From: JAZTZP01 sp045637525
GTDB taxonomy: Bacteria; Bacillota; Clostridia; UBA1381
Length of the DNA: 33,581 nucleotides
Assembly: GCA_045637525.1 (NCBI GenBank)
Contig: JAZTZP010000117.1
Coordinates: 1 to 33,581, forward strand
Reading direction: 5' to 3'
Shown: positions 7,513-16,412 of the stretch, piece after piece
Layout of the letters: every line of letters starts with the position of its first letter
How positions within the stretch are numbered: the first letter of the stretch is position 1
Notes under the pieces: generated by a model
Databases searched by the model: none
Told to the model about the DNA's origin: nothing
What the model saw: the letters and a program-made list of their open reading frames with translations, nothing else
Translations under genes and position numbers: made by a program

Positions 7513-9012
7513 ATGTCAACAAAAGATAATAGAATCAAGTATAACTTGTTGTCGGGCGTTTTGTATCAGGTTGTCCTGATTGTCCTGAGCTTTCTTCTTC
7601 CAAGACTTTATCTTGAAAATTTCGGCTCGGAGGTTAATGGAGTTCTGTCTACAATAAAGCAGATTTTTATATATATGTTTTTGCTTGAATCGGGAGTAGG
7701 ACTCGCCACCACACAGGCATTATATAAGCCTGTTGCCGAGAAAAATCATAGCAAAGTAAGCTCTGTTATTTCTGCAACCAACAACTATTATGTTAAAATC
7801 GGTATCCTTTATGCGGGTATCGTTATTCTGATAGCTTTTGTATATGCGTATGTTATACCGACAAGCATAGAACCCGGTGTGATTTCCGGGATTATAATAC
7901 TTACTGCTCTGCCTGCGCTGTTCAGCTATTTTGTGCAGGCTAAGTACAGAATACTTTTAGAGGTTGACGGCAGAAAATATGTCATAACAAATTCTGAAAT
8001 AATTCTTCAGCTGTTATCAAACATTGCTAAAATACTTGTTCTTTTGCTTACAAACAGTCTTCTGCTTATTCAGCTTGTATATTGCATATTGTCACTTTTA
8101 CAGCTTGCTTATGTATATATTCACGCAAAACGCAGATATAAATGGTTAAGTGTTAAAGCCGAGCCTGATTATGAAGCAATATCACAAAGGAAATCTGTTC
8201 TGGTTCATCAGATTTCGGGAATGGTATTTAATAATACGGATGTTTTGCTGTTGTCCTTTTTATGCGATTTCAAAGTGGTTAGTGTTTATACTGTTTATAA
8301 CATTTTCTTTTCGCAGATTCAGACATTTATTACAAGCATTATTTCGGGGTTCAGCTTTGCACTCGGTCAGATGTTCCATACTGACAGAGCAAAATTTATG
8401 AAGGTATATAATGTTTATGAAACATTTTACATTATGGCAACCTTTGTTATTTATACTTTGATGGCAGTATTTTTATTACCGCTTATTCAGATATATACAA
8501 AAGGAATAAATGATGCAAACTACACGAATGCGCTTTTAGTAATCCTTTTTGTTGTTATGAACCTTTTATCAAACGGCAAGCTTCCTTCAAACCATGTTCT
8601 TGAATATTCGGGAAAATTTGAAGAAACCCGTTCTCATGCAATCTGGGAAATGATTATAAATATCGCAGTTTCAATAGTTTCTATTCTTAAATGGGGAATT
8701 TGCGGTGCTGTAATCGGTACAATTGTTGCTCTTTTATACAGAGGTGCAATGATGATTTATTACTCAAATAAAAAAGTGCTTGACAGAGGAATTTTTAATA
8801 CATATAAGCTCTGGACAGTTAACGGAGCGGTTTTTATACTCATAATGGTAATCTTTTTTACGGATAGCTTCAGCGGTCTTTCATTTATCAGCCTGCTGGT
8901 AAAAGGAATCATCCATTCTCTCTGGATAGTTTCCTTATACATTGGAGTAAACTTTATATTTTTTAAAAGAGCATTTAAAAACTTACTTGAATTATGGAGG
9001 GATAAAGTATGA
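7513..9012 (+). CDS. Wzx-type lipid-linked oligosaccharide flippase
   Basis: This 499-residue polytopic protein has about 12-14 membrane helices and the opening KYNLLSGVLYQVVLIVLSFLLPR typical in pattern of the MOP/PST exporter superfamily. It would flip the undecaprenyl-diphosphate-linked repeat unit to the outer face of the membrane for polymerisation by the Wzy-like product of 18332. AGGAGGTG lies just upstream of the ATG. The end overlaps the start of the next gene by 4 nt (ATGA-type coupling). Confidence 0.88.
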   Translation: MSTKDNRIKYNLLSGVLYQVVLIVLSFLLPRLYLENFGSEVNGVLSTIKQIFIYMFLLESGVGLATTQALYKPVAEKNHSKVSSVISATNNYYVKIGILYAGIVILIAFVYAYVIPTSIEPGVISGIIILTALPALFSYFVQAKYRILLEVDGRKYVITNSEIILQLLSNIAKILVLLLTNSLLLIQLVYCILSLLQLAYVYIHAKRRYKWLSVKAEPDYEAISQRKSVLVHQISGMVFNNTDVLLLSFLCDFKVVSVYTVYNIFFSQIQTFITSIISGFSFALGQMFHTDRAKFMKVYNVYETFYIMATFVIYTLMAVFLLPLIQIYTKGINDANYTNALLVILFVVMNLLSNGKLPSNHVLEYSGKFEETRSHAIWEMIINIAVSIVSILKWGICGAVIGTIVALLYRGAMMIYYSNKKVLDRGIFNTYKLWTVNGAVFILIMVIFFTDSFSGLSFISLLVKGIIHSLWIVSLYIGVNFIFFKRAFKNLLELWRDKV

Positions 9013-9743
9013 GTATTCCTAAAGTAATTCATTATTGTTGGTTTGGTAAAGGCGAGATGCCGAAGATAGCCGTAAAATGTATAAAAAGTTGGAAAAAATA
9101 TTGTCCGGATTATGAAATAATCTGTCATAATGAAGAAAATTTCGACTTAATGCAAAATCGTTATATGCGTGAGGCTTATGAAGCAAAGAAATGGGCGTTT
9201 GTAAGCGACTTTGCAAGGCTTAAGATAATTTACGATAACGGCGGAATATATTTAGATACAGATGTCCAGCTTATAAAGCCTATTGATGATTTGCTTGAAA
9301 GTAAAGGATTTATGGGTTTTGATGAAAAAGGGATTGTTGCAACCGGACTTGGCTTCGGTGCTGAAAAAGGAAACGGAATAATCGGAGAATTCTTAAAAGA
9401 CTATGATGATATACCGTTCATTCTGGAGGATGGCAGCTTCGACCTTACTCCTTGCCCGGATAGAAATACAGCGGCACTGAAAAGACTTGGTATGGATATT
9501 AAAAATACAAATCAGACCTTTATGGATACGGTTTTTCTTCCGCGAGAGTATCTTTGCCCGATGGATTATTACACCGGGAAAAAGACCATAACCAAAAACA
9601 CATATTCCATACATCATTATTCAGCGACCTGGACATCGGATGTAACAAAAAGAACAACACGGATTAAGAGATTGATCGGCGTTAAAATGTATGACAAACT
9701 ATACGGCAAATTTTTGCATAAATTCAAGTGGTTGGAGTGGTAA
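9009..9743 (+). CDS. GT32-like glycosyltransferase (DXD sugar-binding)
   Basis: This 244-residue soluble protein starts with IPKVIHYCWFG and carries the DXD motif D83-T-D85 in GGIYLDTDVQL, both hallmarks of the GT32/capsular glycosyltransferase sugar-binding family. It would transfer a nucleotide sugar to the growing lipid-linked repeat unit at the cytoplasmic face. It overlaps the flippase gene by 4 nt and ends 1 nt before the next ATG, so translation is tightly coupled. Donor and acceptor sugars are unknown. Confidence 0.88.
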   Translation: MSIPKVIHYCWFGKGEMPKIAVKCIKSWKKYCPDYEIICHNEENFDLMQNRYMREAYEAKKWAFVSDFARLKIIYDNGGIYLDTDVQLIKPIDDLLESKGFMGFDEKGIVATGLGFGAEKGNGIIGEFLKDYDDIPFILEDGSFDLTPCPDRNTAALKRLGMDIKNTNQTFMDTVFLPREYLCPMDYYTGKKTITKNTYSIHHYSATWTSDVTKRTTRIKRLIGVKMYDKLYGKFLHKFKWLEW

Positions 9744-9744
9744 T

Positions 9745-11277
9745 ATGCCTGAACAGATAATAGAAAAAATTAAAAAGAGCATTTTGACCGAGTGGAAAGT
9801 GTGCTTTATTTCAGCACTTGTGACAGGACTTATTGCTCATTTATATAAAATTACAAATTGGTTACCAAACTGGGATTCCATTGTATTCAGATATGATGCA
9901 CAAAATATGATTTCATTGGGACGATGGTTTCTTCCTTTAGTATGTGCTCTAAGCTCCTTTTATGATCTGCCCTTCCTTGCAGGGCTTATGGCAGTCATAT
10001 TTCACGGACTGGGTGCGGTTTGTATCTGCAAAATGTTTAGAATCGGGAAAAACATAACGGCAGCACTTACAGGTGCGGTGGTTGCTGCATTTCCCGTTGT
10101 GACATCTGTGATGATGTATAATTATGTGGCAGACGGATATGCACTTGCTTTCCTCTTTTCGTGTATTGCAGCGATGCTGCTTACAAAGGATAAGCCTTGC
10201 TGCATTGGTTCTTTGGTATTGATAGCACTATCTGCCGGAATATATCAGGCTTACATAACAGTTACAATAATGCTCTTGCTTTTAAGCTTGATTCTTGAAG
10301 TGATGTACACGAATACAGACTTTAAAAGGCTGACTGTAAAAATCCTTAAGTTTTTGCTGACGGGTGTTTTGGGGATGGCGCTATATTATACGGTGATGAC
10401 AATTCTTCTTAAGCTGACCGGAACTACACTTTTAGAGTATCAGGGCTTAGACGGTGCGGCATCTCTTAAAGGCATTGATATAGCCGGTTCTTTATACACC
10501 ATTAAAGAATCATTTGTACGCTATTTCTTTGATTTTTCAACAGGACTGAATGTGTTTGCCGTAATAAACTGCATTGTATTTGTTCTGACTCTTGTCTTGT
10601 ATTTGACAGATGTGATAAAAAACAAATTAAGTATTGCCAAAATCCTGATGCTTTGCGTTTGTGCGGTGTTATTGCCCGTTGGAGCAAGTGTGCTTAGCTT
10701 TATAAACAGCAGTATTGATTATCACAACCTGATGAAAATGGGATTTTTGGTATTTTATCTGTTTTTTATACTGCAATATGAAAAAGCAAGCTTTAAATGT
10801 GCAAAACTAAATTCAGCAAAAGCATGGATGATTTTAGGCGTTACAACGGTTCTTATTTTCAATCAGATAATTATTGCAAATGTCAGTTATCATAAACTGA
10901 ATATGGCTTATCAAAAGTCTTATGGCACTTTAATACGTATTGCAGACCGGATTGAACAAACCGAAGGTGCCGGAGAATGTGATAGTATTCTGGTTTTAGG
11001 CTGTCTTCCCGAAAGTGAGGCTTACAGCGTGAATTTACCGCCTGATATGACGGGAACAACAGATAGTTATATTTTAAGAGCAGATGATGAAATAGTCGGT
11101 CAAAGTGTTTTATGCAGTGCATTAAATGATTATTGCGGAAAAAATTATAAATTTATTTCGGGTGAAGAAAAATCAGAGCTTCTGAAAAGAATTGATGCAG
11201 ACGGTTTGAATAACTGGCCCGGAAAAAATTCAATATCTGTAATTGATAATGTGATTGTTATAAAACTTGGGAATTAA
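9745..11277 (+). CDS. GtrII-like polytopic glucosyltransferase
   Basis: The 510-residue membrane protein has about 9-11 predicted helices followed by an extracytoplasmic C-terminal part. The N-terminal features LPNWDSIVFRYD and SLGRWFLPLV fit the GtrII (O-antigen glucosyltransferase) family, which moves a sugar from undecaprenyl phosphate to the polysaccharide outside the membrane. The frame is open from 9691, but the ATG at 9745 follows GGAGTGGTA and the stop of the previous gene, so 9745 is the better start. It would work with the GtrA-like (6536) and GtrB-like (25414) products. A more general GT-C assignment is the alternative. Confidence 0.75.
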   Translation: MPEQIIEKIKKSILTEWKVCFISALVTGLIAHLYKITNWLPNWDSIVFRYDAQNMISLGRWFLPLVCALSSFYDLPFLAGLMAVIFHGLGAVCICKMFRIGKNITAALTGAVVAAFPVVTSVMMYNYVADGYALAFLFSCIAAMLLTKDKPCCIGSLVLIALSAGIYQAYITVTIMLLLLSLILEVMYTNTDFKRLTVKILKFLLTGVLGMALYYTVMTILLKLTGTTLLEYQGLDGAASLKGIDIAGSLYTIKESFVRYFFDFSTGLNVFAVINCIVFVLTLVLYLTDVIKNKLSIAKILMLCVCAVLLPVGASVLSFINSSIDYHNLMKMGFLVFYLFFILQYEKASFKCAKLNSAKAWMILGVTTVLIFNQIIIANVSYHKLNMAYQKSYGTLIRIADRIEQTEGAGECDSILVLGCLPESEAYSVNLPPDMTGTTDSYILRADDEIVGQSVLCSALNDYCGKNYKFISGEEKSELLKRIDADGLNNWPGKNSISVIDNVIVIKLGN

Positions 11278-11289
11278 GAGGTAAATTAT

Positions 11290-12147
11290 ATGATATATTT
11301 TTGTGCGGACGATTACGGTATATCTGTTGAGGGCAATAGTCGTATAGAAAATTGTCTTGAAAATGGTGTTTTAAACAAGGTAAGTGTTTTGCCAAACGGT
11401 GAAATACCGGATTTTAAGCAGCGTTTATCAGTCGGAAATACGACACTGTCTTTGCATATCAATTTGGTTGAGGGACTTCCTCTTTCCAATCCAAATGATG
11501 TTGATTTGCTGATATCAGACAACGGATACTTTAAATATTCTTTTATAGGTTTGTTTTTTCTTTCTATATCAGGGAAAAGAAAGGAATTTGAAAAACAGAT
11601 ATATAAAGAAATACAAAGTCAGATTAAATTCTGGAAAAAGGCTATGGGTGAAAACTCATCAGTTTCAATAGACAGTCATCAGCACACGCATATGATACCG
11701 CTTATTTTTAAAACCCTGATGCGTGTTATTAAAGATGAAGGTTTGAATGTTCGATATATGCGGATCCCCGACGAACCTGTTGCACCATACATTTTTACAC
11801 CGCATTTATATTCTGCATATCATCCTGTGGGATTTATAAAGCAATGGCTTTTAAAAACCTTTGCTTTTATAAACCGAAAGGAATTGAAAAAATCAAAAAT
11901 ACAATCTGCATATTTTATGGGAATAATGTTTTCGGGAAAATTAAACGAAACAAGGATAAAAAAGCTGCTTCCGCACTATCTGAAGCTTGCAAAAAAACAT
12001 AATAAAAATATTGAGATTGGATTTCATCCGGGATATGTAAAAAGCGGAGAGAGATTAATTGACGGAAGCAGAAAAGACTTCAGGGATTTTTATTTTTCTC
12101 CATGGCGTAATATTGAGCATGATACACTTGTAAATTTTAAGTTTTGA
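11290..12147 (+). CDS. YdjC/ChbG/HpnK-family carbohydrate deacetylase
   Basis: The 285-residue protein begins with CADDYG (D7-D8), followed by LHINLVEG (H56) and DSHQHTH (H130, H132, H134). These are the metal-binding residues of the ChbG/HpnK family, which removes an N-acetyl group from amino sugars. A GFHPG motif (H246) completes the site. It has no signal peptide, so it should act in the cytoplasm, for example on a lipid-linked GlcNAc intermediate. De-N-acetylation would give the polymer positive charges; this is inference. It lies 12 nt after the GtrII-like gene and 22 nt before the initiating transferase gene. Confidence 0.85.
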   Translation: MIYFCADDYGISVEGNSRIENCLENGVLNKVSVLPNGEIPDFKQRLSVGNTTLSLHINLVEGLPLSNPNDVDLLISDNGYFKYSFIGLFFLSISGKRKEFEKQIYKEIQSQIKFWKKAMGENSSVSIDSHQHTHMIPLIFKTLMRVIKDEGLNVRYMRIPDEPVAPYIFTPHLYSAYHPVGFIKQWLLKTFAFINRKELKKSKIQSAYFMGIMFSGKLNETRIKKLLPHYLKLAKKHNKNIEIGFHPGYVKSGERLIDGSRKDFRDFYFSPWRNIEHDTLVNFKF

Positions 12148-12169
12148 GTAAAAGAGACGAAAGAAGGAT

Positions 12170-12856
12170 ATGGAAATGCCATATATTGAAAGCGAAAAAG
12201 TTGACGAAAAGACAAGAGTGAAATTAGAAGCCTTAATCGAAAAATCATATTTATCCTATTGGAGAAAGAAAAGGATTTTTGATATATTTTTTGCCAGCAT
12301 TATTTTGATTGGGTTTCTTCCGCTCATGATAATTATAGCGATTGTTATATGTATTGATGATCCTAGTGCCGGGCCATTCTTTAAACAAAAAAGAGTGGGA
12401 CGTCACGGAAAAGAATTTTATATGTATAAATTCCGGACAATGCGTCCGAATGCCGAAAAGCTTTTGGAACAGTTAAAAGACAAAAACGAAATGGAAGGCC
12501 CTGTTTTCAAAATCAAAGACGATCCGAGAATAACAAGGGCAGGAAAATTTCTCCGGAAATTATCTCTTGATGAATTGATGCAGTTTTTTAATGTTTTCAA
12601 AGGAGATATGACTTTAGTCGGACCGAGACCTCCGCTTCCGAGAGAGGTCGAATATTATACAGATTATCAGAAGCTTCGTTTGCTTGTTACTCCGGGAATT
12701 ACCTGCACCTGGCAAATTCATAAAAACAGAAATGATGTTCCTTTTGAACAATGGGTTGAAATGGATCTGGATTACATTCAAAACAGAACATTCCCGGGAG
12801 ATTTGCTTATTATGCTCAAAACTCCTGTGGTTATGCTTAGCGGAACCGGAAGATAA
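12170..12856 (+). CDS. Initiating sugar phosphate transferase (polyprenyl-phosphate phosphoglycosyl transferase)
   Basis: This protein of 228 residues has one N-terminal membrane segment (about 36-62) preceded by KKRIFD and a catalytic region with QKRVGRHGKEFYMYKFRTM, DPRITRAGKFLRKLSLDEL (D134-E135 dyad), and GDMTLVGPRPPLPREVEYY. This is the monotopic WcaJ/EpsL/CapM class, which loads the first sugar-1-phosphate onto undecaprenyl phosphate and so starts repeat-unit assembly. AGAAGGA lies upstream of the ATG at 12170; an ATG two codons later is also possible. It is the only initiating transferase recognised in the operon. Confidence 0.93.
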   Translation: MEMPYIESEKVDEKTRVKLEALIEKSYLSYWRKKRIFDIFFASIILIGFLPLMIIIAIVICIDDPSAGPFFKQKRVGRHGKEFYMYKFRTMRPNAEKLLEQLKDKNEMEGPVFKIKDDPRITRAGKFLRKLSLDELMQFFNVFKGDMTLVGPRPPLPREVEYYTDYQKLRLLVTPGITCTWQIHKNRNDVPFEQWVEMDLDYIQNRTFPGDLLIMLKTPVVMLSGTGR

Positions 12857-12881
12857 ATGTTTTTAGATTGGAGACATAAAT

Positions 12882-14012
12882 ATGAAAGTTGCAATGGTTG
12901 GACATAAGGTTATTCCGTCGAGGCGGGGCGGAATTGAAAATGTGCTTACCTCTTTATGCCCGTTGCTCGTTGAAAAAGGAGCGGGTGTTACTTGTTATAA
13001 CCGTTCGTCCGATAAAGTGGAAAATGAATATATCGGTACCGTAAAAGATAAAAAATATAAAGGTGTAGCTTTGAAAAATGCGTGGACAATCAATGCAAGA
13101 GGTATTTCTGCGATGGTTGCTTCCTTTACGGCGGCAATTTGTGCGGCTTTCGGGGATTTTGATATAGTGCATTTTCATGCAGAAGGCCCGTGCGCTGCTA
13201 TATGGATACCGAAAATGTTTGGAAAACGATGCGTTGCAACTGTTCACGGACTTGATTGGCAAAGAGAAAAATGGGGGCACGGCTTTGCTTCTGAGTATAT
13301 AAAATTCGGTGAGCGTGTTATGGTAAAATATGCAGACGAAATAATTGTTTTAAGCGAAAGTGCCCGTGAATATTTTAAAGAAACATATAACCGCAAAACC
13401 GTACTTATTCATAACGGAATAGATAAACCAATCAAAAAAGAAGCTGTGAAAATAACTGAATTATACGGACTTTCAAAAGGTGATTATATTTGTAGCGTAT
13501 CAAGACTTACTGCCGAAAAAGGAGTTCATTATCTTATTGATGCATATAACAGTATCAAAACAAATAAAAAACTTGTTATTGCGGGAGATACAAGCGATAC
13601 AGACGAATATGTTGAGATGTTAAAGCAAAAAGCATCGGGAAATCCGAACATTATTTTTACAGGCTTTATATCAGGAGATGTATTAACCGAAATATACAGC
13701 AATGCTTATTTAGTTACGCTTCCTTCTGATATTGAAGGAATGTCGCTTAGTCTTTTAGAGGCTCTTGCATACGGTAATGCAGTTTTATGCTCTGATATCC
13801 CTGAAAACACATTTGTGACAGAAAACAAAGCAATGTATTTCAGAAAAAGCAATGTAGAAGATTTGGCTGAAAAGCTGCAAGCAATGTGCGACAGCGTTGA
13901 GCTTGTTGATGAACTGAAAACCGGAGTCGATGAATTTATACTCGGTAAATATAATTGGAATGATGTTGCAAACTCCACATACGACCTATATAAAAAAGTA
14001 TTGAAAAAATAA
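12882..14012 (+). CDS. Family 4 glycosyltransferase
   Basis: The 376-residue GT-B fold protein has an N-terminal RRGGIENVL acceptor-side loop, IVHFHAEGP and TVHGLDWQ in the first Rossmann half, SRLTAEKGVHYLIDAY at the start of the second half and the EX7E motif in EGMSLSLLEA. These are features of retaining GT4 enzymes that use nucleotide sugars. It probably extends the lipid-linked oligosaccharide in the cytoplasm. A good AGATTGGAGA site precedes the ATG. It sits between the initiating transferase and the metallophosphoesterase genes. Confidence 0.9.
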   Translation: MKVAMVGHKVIPSRRGGIENVLTSLCPLLVEKGAGVTCYNRSSDKVENEYIGTVKDKKYKGVALKNAWTINARGISAMVASFTAAICAAFGDFDIVHFHAEGPCAAIWIPKMFGKRCVATVHGLDWQREKWGHGFASEYIKFGERVMVKYADEIIVLSESAREYFKETYNRKTVLIHNGIDKPIKKEAVKITELYGLSKGDYICSVSRLTAEKGVHYLIDAYNSIKTNKKLVIAGDTSDTDEYVEMLKQKASGNPNIIFTGFISGDVLTEIYSNAYLVTLPSDIEGMSLSLLEALAYGNAVLCSDIPENTFVTENKAMYFRKSNVEDLAEKLQAMCDSVELVDELKTGVDEFILGKYNWNDVANSTYDLYKKVLKK

Positions 14013-14031
14013 AAGAAAGGTAGCTTATGTT

Positions 14032-15003
14032 ATGAAAGGATATACACTTACTGCAAAAACCAAGAAAAATATAAGAGTGTTGAAGCTCTTTTTAATAAGC
14101 CTGATTTTTGTTTCGATAGCGGTGTCTATTGCGATAATTGGCTGTAATTATATCGGGAATCGTAATTTCAGAGAGACCTTTTATAGTGTGAGCAGCCTTA
14201 AGGTGAACAACAAGATAAGAATTATTCAGATTTCTGATTTGCATAATTGTTCGTATGGAACGGACAACAACAGGTTAGTTGACAGAGTCGGAAAATTAAA
14301 GCCGGATTTGATAATTTATACAGGAGACATAGTTGATTCAAAAGTAAAATCAGATGACAGAGTTATAAGTTTATGTGAAGAACTTGCGGATGTTGCACCT
14401 TCATATTACATATATGGAAACAATGAAGCGGAAAAATATTATGACACTCTTTTGAATCAGGAGGATCTTGATAAAAAGTTTGGATTTAACGATAATAACC
14501 GAAAACCCGACAAGCTTTTGGAAATCACGGACGAGCTTACAAAAAAACTTGAAGCTTCAGGCGTAAAGGTGCTTAAAAACAAGTCGGACACTATAACAAT
14601 CGGCACAACTGAGGTGGATGTATATGGTGTGTTAACCTCAAATCCGTCATCCTTCTGGTCATATGCAGGTGAAAGCTTTGATGAATATATATATTCAAAT
14701 GAGAACAATTTGAAAATTACTGCAATTCACGAGCCTTTAGTATTTGAAGAATATTTCCCCGATTCATGGGGGGACTTGCTACTCGCCGGTCATAATCATG
14801 GAGGCACGGTTAAAATACCGATGGTTGGGCCGTTATACACACATGACGGAGGCTTGTTGCCGGATCGTGGCGGACACTTCGTTTATGGCAGATATGAGGT
14901 TCAGGGAAGACCTTTGATTATAAGTTCGGGGCTTGAAAACAAAAATATTTTCAGAATCAACAATCAGCCGGAGCTTGTGATTGTTGATATAAATAAATTT
15001 TAA
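14032..15003 (+). CDS. Membrane-anchored metallophosphoesterase (YkuE-like)
   Basis: The 323-residue protein has an N-terminal membrane anchor (about 19-39) and a calcineurin-like phosphoesterase domain with ISDLHN (D69, H71), GDIVDS (D99), GNNE (N130), IHEP (H233) and AGHNHGG (H254, H256), so the dinuclear metal site looks complete. The catalytic part should face outside. It resembles YkuE-type phosphoesterases. Its presence within an EPS operon, directly before the PCP-like genes, suggests a lipid-phosphate or polymer-linked phosphate as substrate, for example undecaprenyl diphosphate recycling; this is inference only. A closer ATG at 14027 runs into a stop after one codon and is not the start. 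Confidence 0.85.
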   Translation: MKGYTLTAKTKKNIRVLKLFLISLIFVSIAVSIAIIGCNYIGNRNFRETFYSVSSLKVNNKIRIIQISDLHNCSYGTDNNRLVDRVGKLKPDLIIYTGDIVDSKVKSDDRVISLCEELADVAPSYYIYGNNEAEKYYDTLLNQEDLDKKFGFNDNNRKPDKLLEITDELTKKLEASGVKVLKNKSDTITIGTTEVDVYGVLTSNPSSFWSYAGESFDEYIYSNENNLKITAIHEPLVFEEYFPDSWGDLLLAGHNHGGTVKIPMVGPLYTHDGGLLPDRGGHFVYGRYEVQGRPLIISSGLENKNIFRINNQPELVIVDINKF

Positions 15004-15026
15004 TGCCGGAAAGGAGTGCATAATAA

Positions 15027-16385
15027 ATGATTTCCTCACTTTTGCAAAAACTACCCATCGCAGTAGTTGGAATATTACTGGTTGTAGCGGCTTTGACAAT
15101 ATATTTTCGTTCAAAAAACGTTACAAAAAGTGAGTTCTTTAAGATATTTAAAAGCACACGTTTGGTAAGTGCGTGGATATTGATTTTTGTGATTGTTATT
15201 TCAGGTATGTTTGGAATTTTTAATCATATGAAAGCAAAACACTCTGTTGCGGCTGTTGTGTCACTTAATTATTCAGAGGCGTCGGGTGCTCAGAATTCCA
15301 ACGGAACAAGATATAATATGGCAGAAATAATCTGTGATGAGGTTGTAGAAAAAGCTATCGAAATGGGTGCTTTTGAAAATGTAACCGTAAAACAGCTTAA
15401 AAACTGCTTATGTGTTTATCCTTATGTTCAGGGTGATGTCAATGATAAGTCTGATTATCATATTTCTACGGAATTTGTTGTAGAGTATCACGCTTCAAAG
15501 CACACCGACCACTTAGACGCAGAAAATGTAATTGCGCTGATAACAAGTGCATACAAGGAATACTATATAGAAAAATATACAGATAATTTCAGCCTTACAA
15601 GCAAAGAGGATAAGCCTGATTACAGCACAATGGAATATATGGACAGTGTAACTTATTTAGGTAAAGAAACAACTGCTGTTTTAAATTATCTTTACGGAAT
15701 GTCAGAAAAAGGACCGAGCTTTGTCACAAAAAACAATACGACATTTCAGGCGATAGCAGGAAAGGTTCATCAATTTAAGGAAACACAAATCGAGCAGAAT
15801 CTGAAATCTTTAATTCTGCAACACGGTGTTGTGAGAAATAAGGATGGCTACATAGACAGACTTTCATACCGGAATAAAAACACAGACTTTGACAAGCAAA
15901 GAAATAATGTTTCATTTGACCTTTGCAATCAGGCAATTGATATGTATTCAGAAGAAATGACAAGAGTTGTGCTCGTTCCTACATGGGATGAAAGCGGAAA
16001 GTATTATATGGGAAGAACAAAAGTCGGTATTGATGAACTTTCTGTTATGGCAACAACATTCAGCAACAATGTTGCTTCAAACGAGAAAGAAATAATGGAT
16101 AATAATCTCATTATAGGAAAAATGCAATCCGCATCAGGTAACGCTTCGGTAAACGCTGAGGCAGATGCACTCATTGCATCCATAGACGAGAGCATAGATA
16201 ATTTTACGATTGAAGCGATAAGCGCCGGCAGAGAGTATTCAGATTACAGAATGAACCAATGCATTGCAGTCAGCATTTCGGGAACTTCTTTGTTTAGCGA
16301 GTTAAAGATAATCATTGTATTTGCATTTTTAGCTTACATTGCGGCAATGTTATTTGCAGCTTCAAAAAAATTTCCGAAAGCATAA
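15027..16385 (+). CDS. Polysaccharide co-polymerase (Wzz)-like membrane protein, no cytoplasmic effector domain
   Basis: This 452-residue protein has membrane segments at about 8-26, 46-66 and 427-445, with a large extracytoplasmic domain between the second and third. Just after TM2 it has the Wzz-like pattern YSEASGAQNSNGTRYN followed by AEIICDEVVEKAIEMG; the next gene product shows the matching YNDPAAEQGLTPTGSKLD then NEIKSSAVMSKVVDRMG. I therefore read the pair as diverged PCP paralogues that set chain length or couple Wzy to export. The extra first helix is unusual for PCPs. It ends soon after the last helix, with only a short basic tail. Similarity to known Wzz proteins is low, so the assignment rests on topology, pattern and context. 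Confidence 0.65.
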   Translation: MISSLLQKLPIAVVGILLVVAALTIYFRSKNVTKSEFFKIFKSTRLVSAWILIFVIVISGMFGIFNHMKAKHSVAAVVSLNYSEASGAQNSNGTRYNMAEIICDEVVEKAIEMGAFENVTVKQLKNCLCVYPYVQGDVNDKSDYHISTEFVVEYHASKHTDHLDAENVIALITSAYKEYYIEKYTDNFSLTSKEDKPDYSTMEYMDSVTYLGKETTAVLNYLYGMSEKGPSFVTKNNTTFQAIAGKVHQFKETQIEQNLKSLILQHGVVRNKDGYIDRLSYRNKNTDFDKQRNNVSFDLCNQAIDMYSEEMTRVVLVPTWDESGKYYMGRTKVGIDELSVMATTFSNNVASNEKEIMDNNLIIGKMQSASGNASVNAEADALIASIDESIDNFTIEAISAGREYSDYRMNQCIAVSISGTSLFSELKIIIVFAFLAYIAAMLFAASKKFPKA

Positions 16386-16412
16386 ACACAAAAACATACA
16401 GGAGGGTGAAAA

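Noticed and set aside
9691..9744. Upstream extension of the GtrII-like gene
   Set aside because: It overlaps the GT32-like gene by 53 nt, has no ribosome site and adds residues unlike the family; ATG 9745 has GGAG just before it.
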